Shown here: positions 43,245 to 55,389 of the stretch, in pieces
How the letters are laid out: the number at the start of each line of letters is the position of its first letter
Position numbering within the stretch: position 1 is the first letter of the stretch
Assembly (NCBI GenBank): GCA_963682025.1
Contig: CAVMKG010000141.1
Span: 118,501 to 182,500 of the forward strand
Source: Cordilura impudica
Taxonomy: Eukaryota > Arthropoda > Insecta > Diptera > Scathophagidae
Reading direction: 5' to 3'
Length of the DNA stretch: 64,000 nt
Translations under genes and position numbers: made by a program
Notes under the pieces: generated by a model
What the model saw: the letters and a program-made list of their open reading frames with translations, nothing else
What the model was told of the DNA's origin: nothing
The model's database searches: none

Positions 43245-46135
43245 TTAGGCCAACATAAAGGCGAACTTGACCATTTTCTAAGAGACAATCAAATTGATAT
43301 TTTACTTGTCTCTGAAACTCACTTGACTAGTAGGAGTCTCTTTTCACTGCGCGGATACACTTTTTATGATACTAAGGTTCCAAGAGGCAGAGCAGGCAGG
43401 CTTCGAAGAACTTGGAAACAGCCAAGTGACTTCATCAATATATTCTGCCCCAAGGTTTTCTATATCAGACAATCAATATAAAAGTTTTTTTTTTAAATAA
43501 CTAGGCCCTCGTTCCATAGCGATTTTAATACATTCTGTGGGTCACGGCTAATTTCCCCGAAAGTTCGTGTTTTTTTCAACACAATTTCTAAAATCGATAT
43601 GGATGTGGTCTCAAGTGGAGAACCAACGTACTGGCCAAGAGACAGGCAAAAAATAGCCGACTTAATCGATTTCGGATTAGCGAAGAACATCGCAAAAGAA
43701 ATTGTGCATGTAGAATCTTCATTGGAACTCTCGTGTGACCACACACCCGTTATTGTTACTATTTCGAACCCTCAAAAAATTGTCCCCATCTGGTGATTTA
43801 ACGCTTTCAAGTAATATTGATTGGCTGAAATACAAAAAGTTTCTTAGTACCCATTGCACAGAAAGCTTTCCGCTAAGAACACCAGATGCTACTGACCTCT
43901 GGATTGTTAACTCAACATGCTATTAAACCCCATCGACAGGTCATATAGAACTTCTTCTGTACACGTTGAAAGGCTATTAGGTGAAAAAAGGAGAATTCGA
44001 AGAAAGTGGCAACTGCACAGATCTCCTCAACTTCAGCAACAATTGAAAGAATGCACGAGAATCTTACGGAAATTGCTTGAAACACAAAGAAATGCTAATT
44101 TGAATAGTTATCTTGAAAGACTGGATCCAACAGAATAAACTGATTACTCTTTGTGGCATGCTACAAAAAATCTTAAAGGACCTATGGTATACAAGCCTCC
44201 TCTAAGAACGGAAAGTGGAGAATAGGCTAGAAATGACAAAAAAAAAGGAGATCTGTTTGTGGAACATCTAAAGAAAGTTTTTACTCCAAATATAACCCCC
44301 TAGTTCTATTGATGAGTTGCCACCTGTTACTTCACAGCATACAACAGCGTCCCTTCGTTTTGAGATTCGAGAGGTAGAAAAGGCTATTGTTGATTTAAAC
44401 CCCAAAAAAGCATCGGGGATCGATGGGATCAGTAATAAAATGCTTTTGGAATTACCCTGAATAGCATTAAGAATAATTCTCTTTATTTTTAATGCTATAA
44501 TAGGCCTTGCACATTTTCCCCCAGAATAGAAAGTTTCACTCATCACAATGATACACACAGAAAACAGATTCATTATGGCAATCGAATTTGTTAACAACCG
44601 AATTGCGATGGAGTTGATAATCGAATTTCGAGTTGATTATGATCACAATTCTGTTATCTTAAAAGTAAATATTTTATCGCAACAGAAACTTGTTAACTGC
44701 TATTTAATTTCTGTTGATTCAATTGAAAATACGGTTTCCAAAATTTAGAACAATTCGGTTGGCGAATTTTTTTTCTGTGTGTACCTAATCCAGGTAAAGA
44801 TCACACAAAGGTCGATTCGTATAGACCAATAAGTTTACTGTCCAACTTGTCAAAATTATTCGAGAGAATTTTGGTAAGCAAACTTACAATATCCGTAGAT
44901 CAAAATAATGTCATTCCAGCACATCAATTTGGTTTCAGACGAAAACACAGCACCACTGAGCAAGTTCACAGAATTGGAAGTAAGTTGAAGAGAAAAAGTA
45001 CTGCTCTGCACTTTTTATGGACGTCTCGCAACCCTTCGACCAAGTTTGGCACGAGGGACTCCTCCATAATGTTTAAGAGTTGTTGCTCCCGAATACACAT
45101 AAGCTAATGGAGAGCTATATAATTAATAGAAAATTCTCTATAAAAGGGAAAAAGTTTGTGAGCCACAGGCAATTCATGCTGATGTACCACAAGGTAGTAT
45201 CTGGGGCCCGCTTTTGTACATCCTTTACACATCAGACATGCCAAGAAATGAAAATACACTTACTTCGACTTTTGCGGATAATACTGCAATTTTAAGCGTA
45301 CACGAAACCCCTCAACAGTATCTCTTCTTTTACAGAGCCATATCGAACAGCTGGAAGATTGGCTAGATATGTGGAAGATTAAAGTAAATGAACAAAAGTG
45401 TATCCACGTAAGTTCTACCCTAAGAAGGGAGACTTGCCCTCAAATTCGAGTTAGGAACCATCCTATACCTCAACATTCCTCTGTTAAATATCTCGGACTT
45501 CATCTTGATCGCCGGCTTAGCTGGAAATGTCATATAGACGCTAAATTAACACAAATAAAAGTGAAATTAGTCCAATTCACATGGCTAATTGGCACAAACT
45601 CAAAGTTAAGCCTCGATTATAAGCTTTTGATTTAAATCTCGATTTTCAAACCCACTTGGTGCTATGGTATTCAGTTAAGGGGAACAGCATCAGCTTCAAA
45701 CTCAGAAAAAATACAAAGATGCCAAAACAATATTTTGAGAATGATCACAGGCGCACCATGGTATGTCAGAAACTCACATTTGCACAGAGACTTACATGTT
45801 TCTCTAGTAAAGTACGAAATCACTAGATACAATGCAAACAATTTGGAAAAGCTAGAGTCTCACGCGAATCCTCTAGCACGTAATCAGTAATCAACAATCG
45901 TATCCACCAATGCTTAAGAAGGAGGGATACTGCTGATCTCATTGGATGAAAAATGGATTGATACACAAACAATTTTTTATCATTAGATTTTGTACATATA
46001 TAGAATAAATTATATTTTGTCTGGCACTGGCTGGATTTAATTTTTTAGATTTTGTTTTAAGATTGGAATAACTTATTGATAGTTCACAAACCTGTGTGAA
46101 GATTCAATATATAAAGATGAATTACAAAAAAAAAA
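43245..46135 (+). pseudogene. Jockey-like LINE, plus-strand copy, interrupted by a MITE
   Basis: Endonuclease start: ELDHFLRDNQIDILLVSETH and LTSRSLFSLRGYTFYDTKVP. The middle of the endonuclease is missing or scrambled (43400-43560), then SGEPTYWPRDRQKIADLIDF and VESSLELSCDHTPVIVTI. The linker VERLLGEKRRIRRKWQLHRS follows, then RT parts EKAIVDLNPKKASGIDGIS, [MITE at 44554-44781], LSNLSKLFERILVSKLTISV, HQFGFRRKHSTTEQV and FADNTAIL, then MWKIKVNEQKCIHVSST, YLGLHLDRRLSWKCHIDAKL and RMITGAPWYVRNSHLHRDLH. It ends in an A tail at 46125-46135. It shares FADN and the frameshift before EPQAIHADVP-like sequence with 17227-19603. Confidence 0.9.
44554..44781. mobile_element. 228-bp MITE with CACACAGAAAA TIRs and TA duplication
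   Basis: CACACAGAAAA at 44554 and TTTTCTGTGTG ending at 44781 are perfect 11-bp inverted repeats flanked by TA on both sides (44552-44553, 44782-44783), which fits a Tc1/mariner-type target. The minus-strand jockey copy has the uninterrupted sequence ATGATACCTAAACCAGGTAA. No coding capacity is seen. Confidence 0.9.
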
Positions 46136-47009
46136 CTATGAATTTAAACGATCTCGTGCTGATAGTTCTGACTTTTATGAAATATTTTAAATAGGATTAA
46201 TTTCAAATTATATTAAATCTATGAATCTTTAATTAATAGGATTATGCAAATTTTTCAGAGCTGAAGACATGTTCTCTGAACAGTTTCTCTTACCTCACAA
46301 AGAACTTGAACGATTTTGTATTGTTTAGAGCTTTTAATCTTAGTCTTGACGAGAAAAAAAGTGCTAAATTATTGTTAAAAATCGATGATCGAAGAGTATA
46401 CAAGAAATAATCGTTATTATGGAACATGAAGATGTTGTCCAGTCCCCATGGCATGTGTTTTTTTCCTGGTTATTATGTTTATAGTTTAGAAAACCCATCT
46501 GCCAATCAAGAGCGTACTATCCTTCCCGGCATCACACACATGTACAGATACTCAGAACGTAGGCTCCTATATCGTGGGCAACTCCTATATCGTGGGCAAC
46601 TCCTATATCGTGGGCAAATTCAATACGTTGTATTGCAGTCGTGAAGTATATGAAAATTCTCCCAACGCCTGTATTAGCACTACAAATGTTTGTGAGGACA
46701 TATGTATATAACCTAAAACCTTGTTATCGAGCTGTAGACAACACACCCAGTTATAAACAGGTAAGATTAACCGCATTGTTCTACGAATGAATAAAATCAA
46801 TTTTTTGTATTAGACTTGGCACATGAACAGTTCCAAGATATATTGAAAGATCTGACCAAATCCAGGATGTATTCAAGAATAAGTTTTGATTTTTACATTT
46901 CATATGTATTAGTAAAAATCCCGATTAATGGTTGTAACAACTAATAATTAAAATTCAGAATTCCATCGTATCAACTTAATGCTATATTACATACAAACGA
47001 ATTAATATA
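46136..47009. other. No gene recognised; short tandem repeat inside
   Basis: The unit CTCCTATATCGTGGGCAA is repeated exactly three times at 46564-46617, inside a 72-codon open frame (46426-46644) with no known domain. Confidence 0.6.
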
Positions 47010-47172
47010 TAATGTCAATTGCTTTTACCATTGTACGGTAGTATTTGTCATATAATTCTGTAATCACAATAGAATATTGTGATATTACATGGGACTGCGA
47101 AAACTCGGTTGGCAACAAATTCGGTTGGCAACAAATTCGGTTGCAACAAAGAATCTGTTTTCTGTGTGTAAT
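47010..47172. mobile_element. Relative of the CACACAGAAAA MITE, one end recognisable
   Basis: The right end reads AATCTGTTTTCTGTGTG followed by TA, the inverted form of the start of the MITE at 44554 (CACACAGAAAACAGATT). TTCGGTTGGC, found near the right end there, is here part of a short repeat, GGTTGGCAACAAATTC, present twice and then degenerate. The left end was not found. Confidence 0.55.
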
Positions 47173-47289
47173 GACTAGTTCGGAACGTCTGAACGAAAAG
47201 CAAGAATTGTTAAAAAATTGGCTACTGAGCATAAGATTCAAAGAGACAAACTTAAGATTGGGTAACAAAAAGCTCTAATAACTCAGTTT

Positions 47290-47745
47290 TATCAGCGAGA
47301 TGATATAAGGCGCCTAATGCCAGGGATGAAAGACTGGGTGTCTGTACGAATCGATTGCAAGAAAGTTCAAACGCAGAAGAGAATGGTTCTCCGCAATTGA
47401 AAGAGTTATCTGCAACATTTCAATCTGAACACGAAGATGTAAAAATTCGCTTCACAAAAATTTACCCAACTGAGGACAAAACATTGCGTTTTGACAGGAA
47501 GCAGCGAAATTCACACAGTATGCGTTAAACTGATGATGAATGAAATCAACTTAAAGTACTTAACAGATCATTCGCGAGAAGATTTACTCGATTACCGCCA
47601 GCTGAATGGCATTTCTATCCTACTGCTCATGATAAAGGAGCATGTGAAGGTATTGGAGCAAACCTCAAAATAAATGCAGCGAAGTATAGCCTCCAGTGCT
47701 CTCATCAATTTCGCATCTTAGATGCGACTGCTTTATTCCATTAGT
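47290..47745 (+). pseudogene. Decayed ORF of an insect multicopy (transposon-associated) protein family
   Basis: In the frame of the open segment 47491-47673: CVLTGSSEIHTVCVKLMMNE then LTDHSREDLLDYRQLN. Another frame continues TAHDKGACEGIGANLKINAA then KYSLQCSHQFRILDATALF. The patterns H-T-V-C-V...K-L-M and AHDKGACEGIG recall a family of uncharacterised proteins (T-S/A-H-x-KG-x-C-D/E-G-x-G) that is present in many copies in insects and other animals. I do not know its biochemical role. At least one frameshift is present. The identification is from memory of motif patterns and should be treated as tentative. Confidence 0.35.
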
Positions 47746-47880
47746 CAAAAAAATCTAAAATAATCAAAAAAAAAAGGATTGGCTAAAAAAGTAGCAAATA
47801 AAAGGGATAAATAAGCTGGATGAAAGAATGTGTATTTAAAAACAAAACTTAAATACTTCATCAGCTACAATAAATTCAGT

Positions 47881-48424
47881 ATAATAATCTAACCCATAAA
47901 AGTTTTAATTAAAACTATTTCTTTCCCTATGCATATGAGTTTTGAATATCTCCGTGACTGTGCGTGACTTTGCGTGACTATCTTAAAATTAATCTTTGGC
48001 CACAACAAGTCTATGGACAAGGTTTCAGATCCATTGGATGAGGGGAAGTGGGCTTTTAATCTATCCGTGACTGTACGTGACTATGCGTGACTATGTCGAA
48101 GTTGATCTTTCTTTACAGCAATTATATCGACCAAGTTTCAGATCGGTCGCATGAGGGTAAATGACATTTAAATCACTCCGTGACTGTCATGACAACGCGT
48201 GACTGTGCGTAACTAAGTCAAAGTTAATCTTTTTTTCAAAACAAGTGTATGGACCAAGTTTGAGCTCGATCGGATGAGGGGAAATGATATTTAGATCACT
48301 CCGTAACTGTGCGTGACCACGCGTGACTGTGCATGACTATCCCAAAATTAATCTGTAGTAACGACAAGACTATGGTATAAGTTTGAAATCAATTGGATAA
48401 GGGGGAATGGGGTCCACCGTTGGC

Positions 48425-48469
<45 letters not shown>

Positions 48470-48505
48470 GTGAGTATGAGTTAAAAGAAAGAGTTTAAAA
48501 ATAGT
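47881..48505 (-). mobile_element. Tandem-repeat element, copy 2 (inverted)
   Basis: It starts TAATAATCTAACCCATAAAA and ends GAGTTAAAAGAAAGAGTTTAAA, mirroring 13835-14537. It contains four ~120-bp units with TGCGTGACTATG/TGCGTGACTTTG decamers and ATCGGATGAGGGGAAATG, and an (ACAG)n run of about 11 copies at 48425-48470. Confidence 0.7.
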
Positions 48506-48658
48506 TATGATATGAATGGATCTAATATGATTAAGATTAAATTTTATTAAATTATTTATCTTTTTATTTTTATTAGTATTATTATTATAATATATTAATT
48601 TAATTATTCTTACAAATAAATAAAAAAAAGTTATTTCTATAGAAAAACAGTGATTTTT
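48497..48658. repeat. ~160-bp direct repeat, left copy
   Basis: ATAGTTATGATATGAATGGA, TCTAATATGATTAAGATTAA and TTATTTCTATAGAAAAACAG recur with few differences at 49847-50009. The DINE-D plus DINE-A block lies between the two copies. Confidence 0.88.
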
Positions 48659-49055
48659 ATACCCTCCACACCTCAGTGGCAGAGGGTATATATAGGTCTG
48701 TCATTCCGTTTGTAACGCATCGAAAAACTAATTTTCGACCCCATAAAGTGTATATATTCTTGATTCTTATCACAGCTCGAGTCGATATGGCGATGTCCGT
48801 TTGTCCGTCTGTCCGTCTGTGTGTTGAAATCACACATTTAACTGGGTAAGGTTACAATAATATCATTTGCCATCTTTCCCGTCAGGTTGGTATTGAAAAC
48901 AGGCTAAATCGGCCATCACTGTGCTTAGATACGCGCCAAAAAATGTAGATACCTCTACAAAAAAAACATAAAACCCAGTGTGTTTGTTGTAAAATTTTAG
49001 TGGTTGAACATAATCGTTGTACAATAACATTCACAGTTAAAAAAGCCACAAAAAA
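48652..49055 (+). mobile_element. DINE-D element, 3'-truncated
   Basis: TTTTTATACCCTCCACACCTC, GTGGCAGAGGGTATATATAG, TTTCGACCCCATAAAGTGTA and CGATGTCCGTTTGTCCGTCT are present. It stops at AAAAAAGCCACA, where the copy at 60310 continues for about 90 bp. Confidence 0.85.
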
Positions 49056-49057
49056 AA

Positions 49058-49850
49058 ACAAGTAAGAAAATTATAGTCGGTCTAGACCGATTATATGATA
49101 CCCTATACCATGGTTGAGAGACCCTATTTCTTCGGTCCAACTAAGTGGGTATAGAAAATAAGCATAAAGCAAATTTCAGTGGCATTGTTATTAATTTTTT
49201 TGGCTGCAGATATGAAAAAGTTCATATCGGATGATATATTTTTATGAAGCCTAGGTCGAAAAATTTACCGATCCTGACCATGTTTGGTAAAGTCACTTAT
49301 ATTTTGAAAAAATATATACAAACCAAATTTGAGAAAAATCTGTGCAATATTTTTGTTTTTTTTTTGATAGATCGGGAAGCGGCGTTATATGGGCGCTATG
49401 ACAAAGAATTGCCACATGGGTTATATTTTTGGACAATTGAGAAATGAATGTAATAAACATACACAAACCCAAGTTGTCCGAGATCTATATGATAATTTGG
49501 ATCTTATGGAAATTTAAGTCGATTTCATAGGGGTCATTTGTATGGGGCCTAGGTCTGAACATGGACCGAATTTCACCAATTTCAACAGCGTTCATCCTAT
49601 GGCCAATAAGAGTTTATATACTAAATTTCATCAATATATATTCATATTTGCGACCTGTAGTTTGATTACAAAGTTTACATGGACACACAGACGGACGGAC
49701 GGACGGATGGACAACGCTAAATAGACTCAGAAAGTGATTCAGAGTCGATTGGTATAATAAAAGATGGGTCTAAATCAAATATTTTTGGTAGTTACAAACA
49801 GCAGCACAAAGTCATTATACCCAAACCACATAATGGTATAGGGAATAAAA
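49058..49850 (-). mobile_element. DINE-A element
   Basis: ACAAGTAAGAAAATTATAGT with the hairpin at 49072-49095 (one mismatch), GATACCCTATACCA, a GACGGACGGACGGA tract near 49690 and the 5' end ACCACATAATGGTATAGGGA. The 67-codon open frame at 49244-49447 lies inside the repeat. Confidence 0.85.
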
Positions 49851-50009
49851 ATAGTTATGATATAAATGGATCTATTATGATTAAGATTAAATTTTATTAT
49901 TAAATTATTTATCTTTTGATTTTTATTAGTATTATTATTATATATTAATTTAATTATTATAACAAATAATTAAAAAAAGTTATTTCTATAGAAAAAAAGT
50001 GATTTTTTT
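49847..50009. repeat. ~160-bp direct repeat, right copy
   Basis: This is the partner of 48497-48658; it continues into CCTGAGGTTAGCATATTGCG. Confidence 0.88.
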
Positions 50010-52770
50010 CCTGAGGTTAGCATATTGCGGGTATTACAGTATCTTAGTTATGAAATTTGGGTTATGTATGTTATATACCGTCGGAAAGATTAATTTGTCT
50101 AGTTTCTCAGTATAAGCTTTATTTGTAAAGTTTTAGAAGCACTTACAAACAAGTAGGAAAAATTCAAAATAGGCTTATGCTAAAAATTGAAAAACCGTTA
50201 TCTTAAGCTACAAAACATTCCTTTTTTGCTAGATATCCCACTCGCATCCCACTAAGCGACCAAAAAGCTCTTAAAGGAAAAACCTTAGCTTTCTTTTGAG
50301 CAAAAAAGGAAACGAAGGGCCTTTTTTAAAAAATAAGTCAAAAAAATTTTGATTTTGCAAAAAAAAAAAAAAAGTAAAAAAAAATTTGTTTTTAATTTTT
50401 TTCCGAAAGACTGAAGAAATAGCTATCCAAACTATTTAGGACAAATTTTGCTATTAACAATAGGTAAAAAGTTACAAGAATGAGAAAAAACTAGTTTGAC
50501 CAAAATGTCAAATTTTTAACTCAGAGAGTTCTGGACCACTCTTGTAGAAAAATTGTGACTAAACTACTATCCAATAGGACAAACCTTGGTGCAAATATCA
50601 TCCCGATCGGAAGACATCGGTTTAAAAAGTTGGGGCCCTTGACATGAAACGCCCCATATATTAATAAGTTTTGTAAAAAGTAATTCAAAATCAATGAAAT
50701 TTCCGTGTCCTTCTTTCGTATTTGGTGAAAAACTGAACCTCAAATCATTTTCAACGTACGCTACAAATTGTATTTACCTCACAGTAGGTTTCCACCTTTA
50801 AAATTTTTATTTTAATTTTTTTAATTTATCACTTTAAAATTGTTATTTCATTTCAAAACTTTATTCACCTCAATAAAAAATTCGCGATAAAAAACAAAAT
50901 TTTGATGTAAACTTCTAGAAAAAAAAAATCATATGAAAAAATTTGTGGTGAAAAATTTTTTGAGGTGAATAATATTCTTGATCAAATTTTTAGTGAAAAT
51001 TAAAAAACAAAATTCATTTCCTCCTCAATTTTTTTTTAATTTTTACTTAAAAAATATTTTTTCATTTCAATAATTTTATTTGTCAAAAAGAATTTTTACC
51101 ACAAGATTTATTTTCTTTAAAGAATGCTTTTACTATAACATTTGTTTTTTTTTTTTTTTTTTTTTAAATCCTTTCAAACTTAATATAATATCAGAGGTGA
51201 TATATTTACACAGTTGTATTCCCATCAAAAATATTTAGAAAAATACTTTGCAAATATTTGTAGTGTATTTTTTTTAGGTGAATAATATTATTGATAAAAT
51301 TTTTAAAGTGAAAATTTAAAAATATATTAATTTCCACCTCAATTTTTTTTTTTAATTTTTTACTTGAAAATTATTTTTCATTTCAATAATTTTATTCTTC
51401 AAAAAAAAATTTTTCACCACAAGATTTATTTTCTTCAAAGTATGTTTTTACTCTAAAATTTGTTTTTTTTTTTCTAAAAAAAAAAATTCTTTCAAATTTA
51501 CCAATATAGGTGATATAATAATAGAAGTGATATATTTTCCGAGTTAAATTCGCATTAAAAAACTTCTAGAAAAATACGTTGCAAATATTTGTCTTCATAA
51601 CATTCCAATTTCGTAGTTCTAATAAGAAGAAATTCTTTTAACTTTACTAATTAAAAAAAATAAATAAGTTTTGTAAAAAAAAAATAATTTAATTCAGTGA
51701 AAATTTCGTTACCTTTTGAGAATTTGGTGAAAAACAAAACATCATATCGTTTTCAACATACACTGCAAATTGTATTTACCTCATGATAAATTTCAAGACA
51801 TAAAATATTTTATTAAAAAAAATGTTTTTTCCACTGAATAAAATCATCTCACAATTTTTTTCAAAATTTTTTTTTATTCATCTCAAAATTTTTTTCAAAA
51901 AAAAATTTTTTTTTTTAAATTGTATATTCTTAAAAATTTGTATATTCTTCAAAAAATGTTTTTAATTTGGAATTTGTTTTTTTTTCAAAATTTTTTTTTC
52001 AAAATTTTTTTCAAAAAAAAAATTTTTTTTTTTAAATAAATTTTTTGCTTCAAAAAATTCTTCAAAAAATGTTTTTACTTTGAAATTTGTTTTTTTTTTT
52101 CTCGAAAACAAAATCTAAACTTGAAATTATAGATTCTATTGGAGGATTCCAGAAAAATGGTTCTTATGTTTTATAGTTTTAATTAAAAAATTTATTGAAC
52201 TTCATTAAAGTTTTTATATAATTCAAACAATATTTCAATGAAATAAATGTTCATGTCCTGAATTTTAATGACAAAATTTTTTTTTAACAGTATTGTCTAA
52301 TTCAACAAAGACCCCATTTGGTTTCTTATCTTTTGACTTATCTAAATTGCTTTTAGCATTTACCGACTACTTTACTTTGCATTTATTTCATTTCCTCCGC
52401 TATTTTCAAGATCAATAAAATTTTTCTTTTCAGGATATTCATTCATAAAATTCATTAGTAAGTGCATAAGTAATTTATGAGATTTCCACCGTACCCATTT
52501 ATTATACGTAGTCAGTAATTTGTCTGCCATAAAAACTAAACGAAATAGGAATGGCATTGAACGAATTTATAGAAATGAAGAAAAAAAAAAATATTGTATA
52601 ACAAAAACTATTGTCTAAACCGACAACACCCAGCCAGGTATCATTAAAAACCCATCGATTTAATTTGAAGAAAACCAAACCGAAAAAAAGGACTTAAATG
52701 CATTCAAACAAATGACACATTTACGATCGACTAAAGAACTTCATATTTCACACTGAAATTCATAGAAGAG
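50010..52770. other. AT-rich low-complexity stretch, no gene recognised
   Basis: Long A and T runs dominate. Two partly similar segments (about 50690-51190 and 51290-51600, AATTTTTTTTTAATTTTTTACTT-like) suggest local duplication. No domain was found in the short open frames. Confidence 0.5.
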
Positions 52771-52773
52771 CAC

Positions 52774-52898
52774 TACACACACACACACACACTTATATAC
52801 TCGTAAATAAAATTCAATTAAAAGAAAACCCAAGTGTGTCTAACCGAAATGAGGCACAAAAGTCATAAAACTGTGTGTGTGTGTGTGTGAGTGTGTCT
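52774..52898. repeat. (AC)n and (GT)n microsatellites 80 bp apart
   Basis: ACACACACACACACACAC lies at about 52774-52792 and GTGTGTGTGTGTGTG at about 52873-52889. They are mutually complementary. Confidence 0.9.
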
Positions 52899-53759
52899 TT
52901 TTGTGAGTGATAAAAATAGGAGGAGGTATTTGTGAAAAACGCCTTCAAGTGACACCCATAAAAATGCCAGAATAGTGAAGAGATGCAAACGATACAAAAA
53001 TCTATTTTCTTGACGATGTGCCCATAATATTCATACGCGTGTCGGTAAGCAACTATTTAATGGCACGAGAAATATGATTTTAATTTTCCGAAAACTGAAA
53101 AAATTAAAACACACATTTAGAGCACATGATCTACATACAAATTCGACGAATTTTGGAAGCACTACAGATATTGCCACATGGAGTTGGATCATATTAAATT
53201 TCGGATTAAAAAATATTTTTTCAATATTTAACAATATTTGAAATTACAGCTTTTGAGGGAAAAAAGTAGGTCATTGTTGGCGATATCGCCACGTCGACAG
53301 CTCAAGTTACAATAAACGTAAAGATATTCTTAAATCTAGATTTTTAAAATATATAACAAACCGATTGTCCTGCTCACTACAACGTTATTTTTTTATAGCA
53401 AAAACTCATAAAATCACACACAAAGTCTTCATAATTTTTTGTGGAAAACCTGCGTTAATGAATATAATTTGCTCCACTTTTACAAGACAACCGCAATATC
53501 TTTCTTCGCCACATATGAGCATATAGAGTGCGTTGTTCTGAGACTATGGCTTGTTTGGTGTGGCATCTACATATTGCTAAACATTAGGGTAGAACTTTTA
53601 ACCTTTTCTTCTTCTACATATTTGTATTAAAACGAAAATTTGTTTGGAGTATACAGGAGGCTACACCTTGGGGCTAATGTTACAGACAATTTCATAGTGT
53701 CTTAGTATCCATGTGTGTGTGTTCCTAAAATATTTATTGGAACATAATCGAAGGTATTC
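52899..53759. other. No gene recognised
   Basis: No domain was seen in either strand. The short open frames at 53031-53234 (-) and 53439-53630 (+) are unremarkable. Confidence 0.45.
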
Positions 53760-55375
53760 CCGTGGGGGTTTTGCTACTTCCTCTATCGGGCACCTCCCAA
53801 CGTGAGGATTATGGTAGGCTCGTCATTTATGAGGGACAGCGGGGAAATAAAGTAACAGGGGTGAATCAAAAAGTAGCAAATTTCTCAGCGTCTATTCATC
53901 AGGTTTGGTGTGGCTGGAGCGGGTGTCTGATTTGGAGCAAGCGGCTCGCTATAAAAATGTGTTTTCTTTTAATCCTGCCTGGAGGTATTGTATTGCATTG
54001 TATAAAGAGATATTTGAAGTATTGCGACCAAAGCGATCTATTGTACAGCCCTCTGCTAATAGGTCGTCCCTATAAACTCTCATCCAACCCTGAAGCCCTC
54101 AAGAATTCGAGGATGTTGGTTGGTTCTAGTAATTTTATGTCGCTACCTAGTATTTGGAAGGAACCCAGGTGCTTTTTCCTTTTGTGCATTAGCGCTCCAC
54201 AGTTCTCAAGTATGTGCTCTGGTGATTCTGCTTCCTCATCACAGAATCTGCACATGGGGTTTGCTACAATTCCTAACCTACTCAGATGTTTCCTGAGCCC
54301 AAAGTGACCAGTTAAAATCCCGGTTAGTATTCTCAGACCGTTCTTTGAAAATCTAATGCACGAACCAAATCTCTTCTTTGGCCTTAAGCCCAAGTGGCTC
54401 GAGAAAAATTCCCGTCTAACACAATTTGTCATGTTCCCTGAGTACGCCTTCCCATACTCCTTTTCCTATTCCACAAAATGGAAGCTCCCCTTCTGTCAAG
54501 TTCATCAGCTTGCTCATTACTCTGAATCCCAACATGTCCCGGGACCCAACAAAGGCTAACCTTATTGTGTTTACCTAGCTCATTTAGCTTCTGTCGACAG
54601 TCCCATACTAACTTAGAGTCTACTTCATAGGAGCTTAGTGCTCGAGTAGCAGCTTGACTATCTGATAATATGGTTATGTTCCGTCACATCTATCGATGGC
54701 ATAAATTTCTTGGAAAATGCTCGTGTGTATTCCCATTGGCTCGAAGTATTTTGTTCTAGGCCCGAAGACTCCCGCCCCTGTGCCACTTTCGGTTTTTGAC
54801 CCATCTGTGTACCATTTGATTGTATCTTCTCTTAGAGAATATGCTGTACTTAAACCGCTCCATTCTCTCTTATTGCTAAGTTCCGTAATAAAGTATTTCC
54901 TGAAATCATATTTCTTCTCAGCCTTTCCACGGGGCAATCTAGGAGGGAGTAATCATTAACTTGGCTTATTCGGTTCCATTGCCCTTCATAAAGTCTGGTT
55001 ATAGGTTTATCTCCCTTTCTCCTGATTGCAGTAGCTAGGGCTTTCCTCTGCACCACTATATGTAGTGGGCTTAATTCCAATAGTGCTTCAAAAGATGCCG
55101 TTGGGCACGTCCTCATTGCAGCCGTTATCGCAATGCACGCTAATCTTTGTATCTTACTTAGCTCCATTTGAGTCGACTTCAGATCTGTTCTTTTGACCCA
55201 CGCTACAGCTCAATAAGTCACTGTTTAGCGGACCATCATAGAGTATATCCGGCGTAAAATGCTGGGTTTACATCCCCAGTTTATACCCGCTACCCTTCTG
55301 CATATCATTGTAGCTCGCTTGGCTTTCTCAGCCCTAACATCAGGATCGGGTGCGGTAGTCTAATCAACTGCTCAT
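53760..55375 (-). pseudogene. I/LOA-type LINE 3' fragment with RNase H domain
   Basis: On the minus strand: KAKRATMICRRVAGINWGCK, PSILRRIYSMMVR, ELSKIQRLACIAITAAMRTC and PTASFEALLELSPLHIVVQR (post-RT connection). Then the RNase H-like part TIKWYTDGSKTESGTGAGVF and TSIFQEIYAI. Then, after damage, RKKRFGSCIRFSKNGLRILT and the zinc-knuckle-like CRFCDEEAESPEHILENC. RNase H with the DGSK motif after the RT is typical of I, LOA and related LINEs, which encode their own RNase H. The RT itself is missing. Frameshifts and stops occur, for example near 55205 and between 54432 and 54674. Confidence 0.85.
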
Positions 55376-55389
55376 CTCACATATAAGCG

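Noticed and set aside
49244..49447. Open frames within DINE-A (also 7865-8113, 60894-61082, 49542-49724)
   Set aside because: They occur at the same place in several copies because the repeat is conserved, but frames are interrupted differently in each copy.
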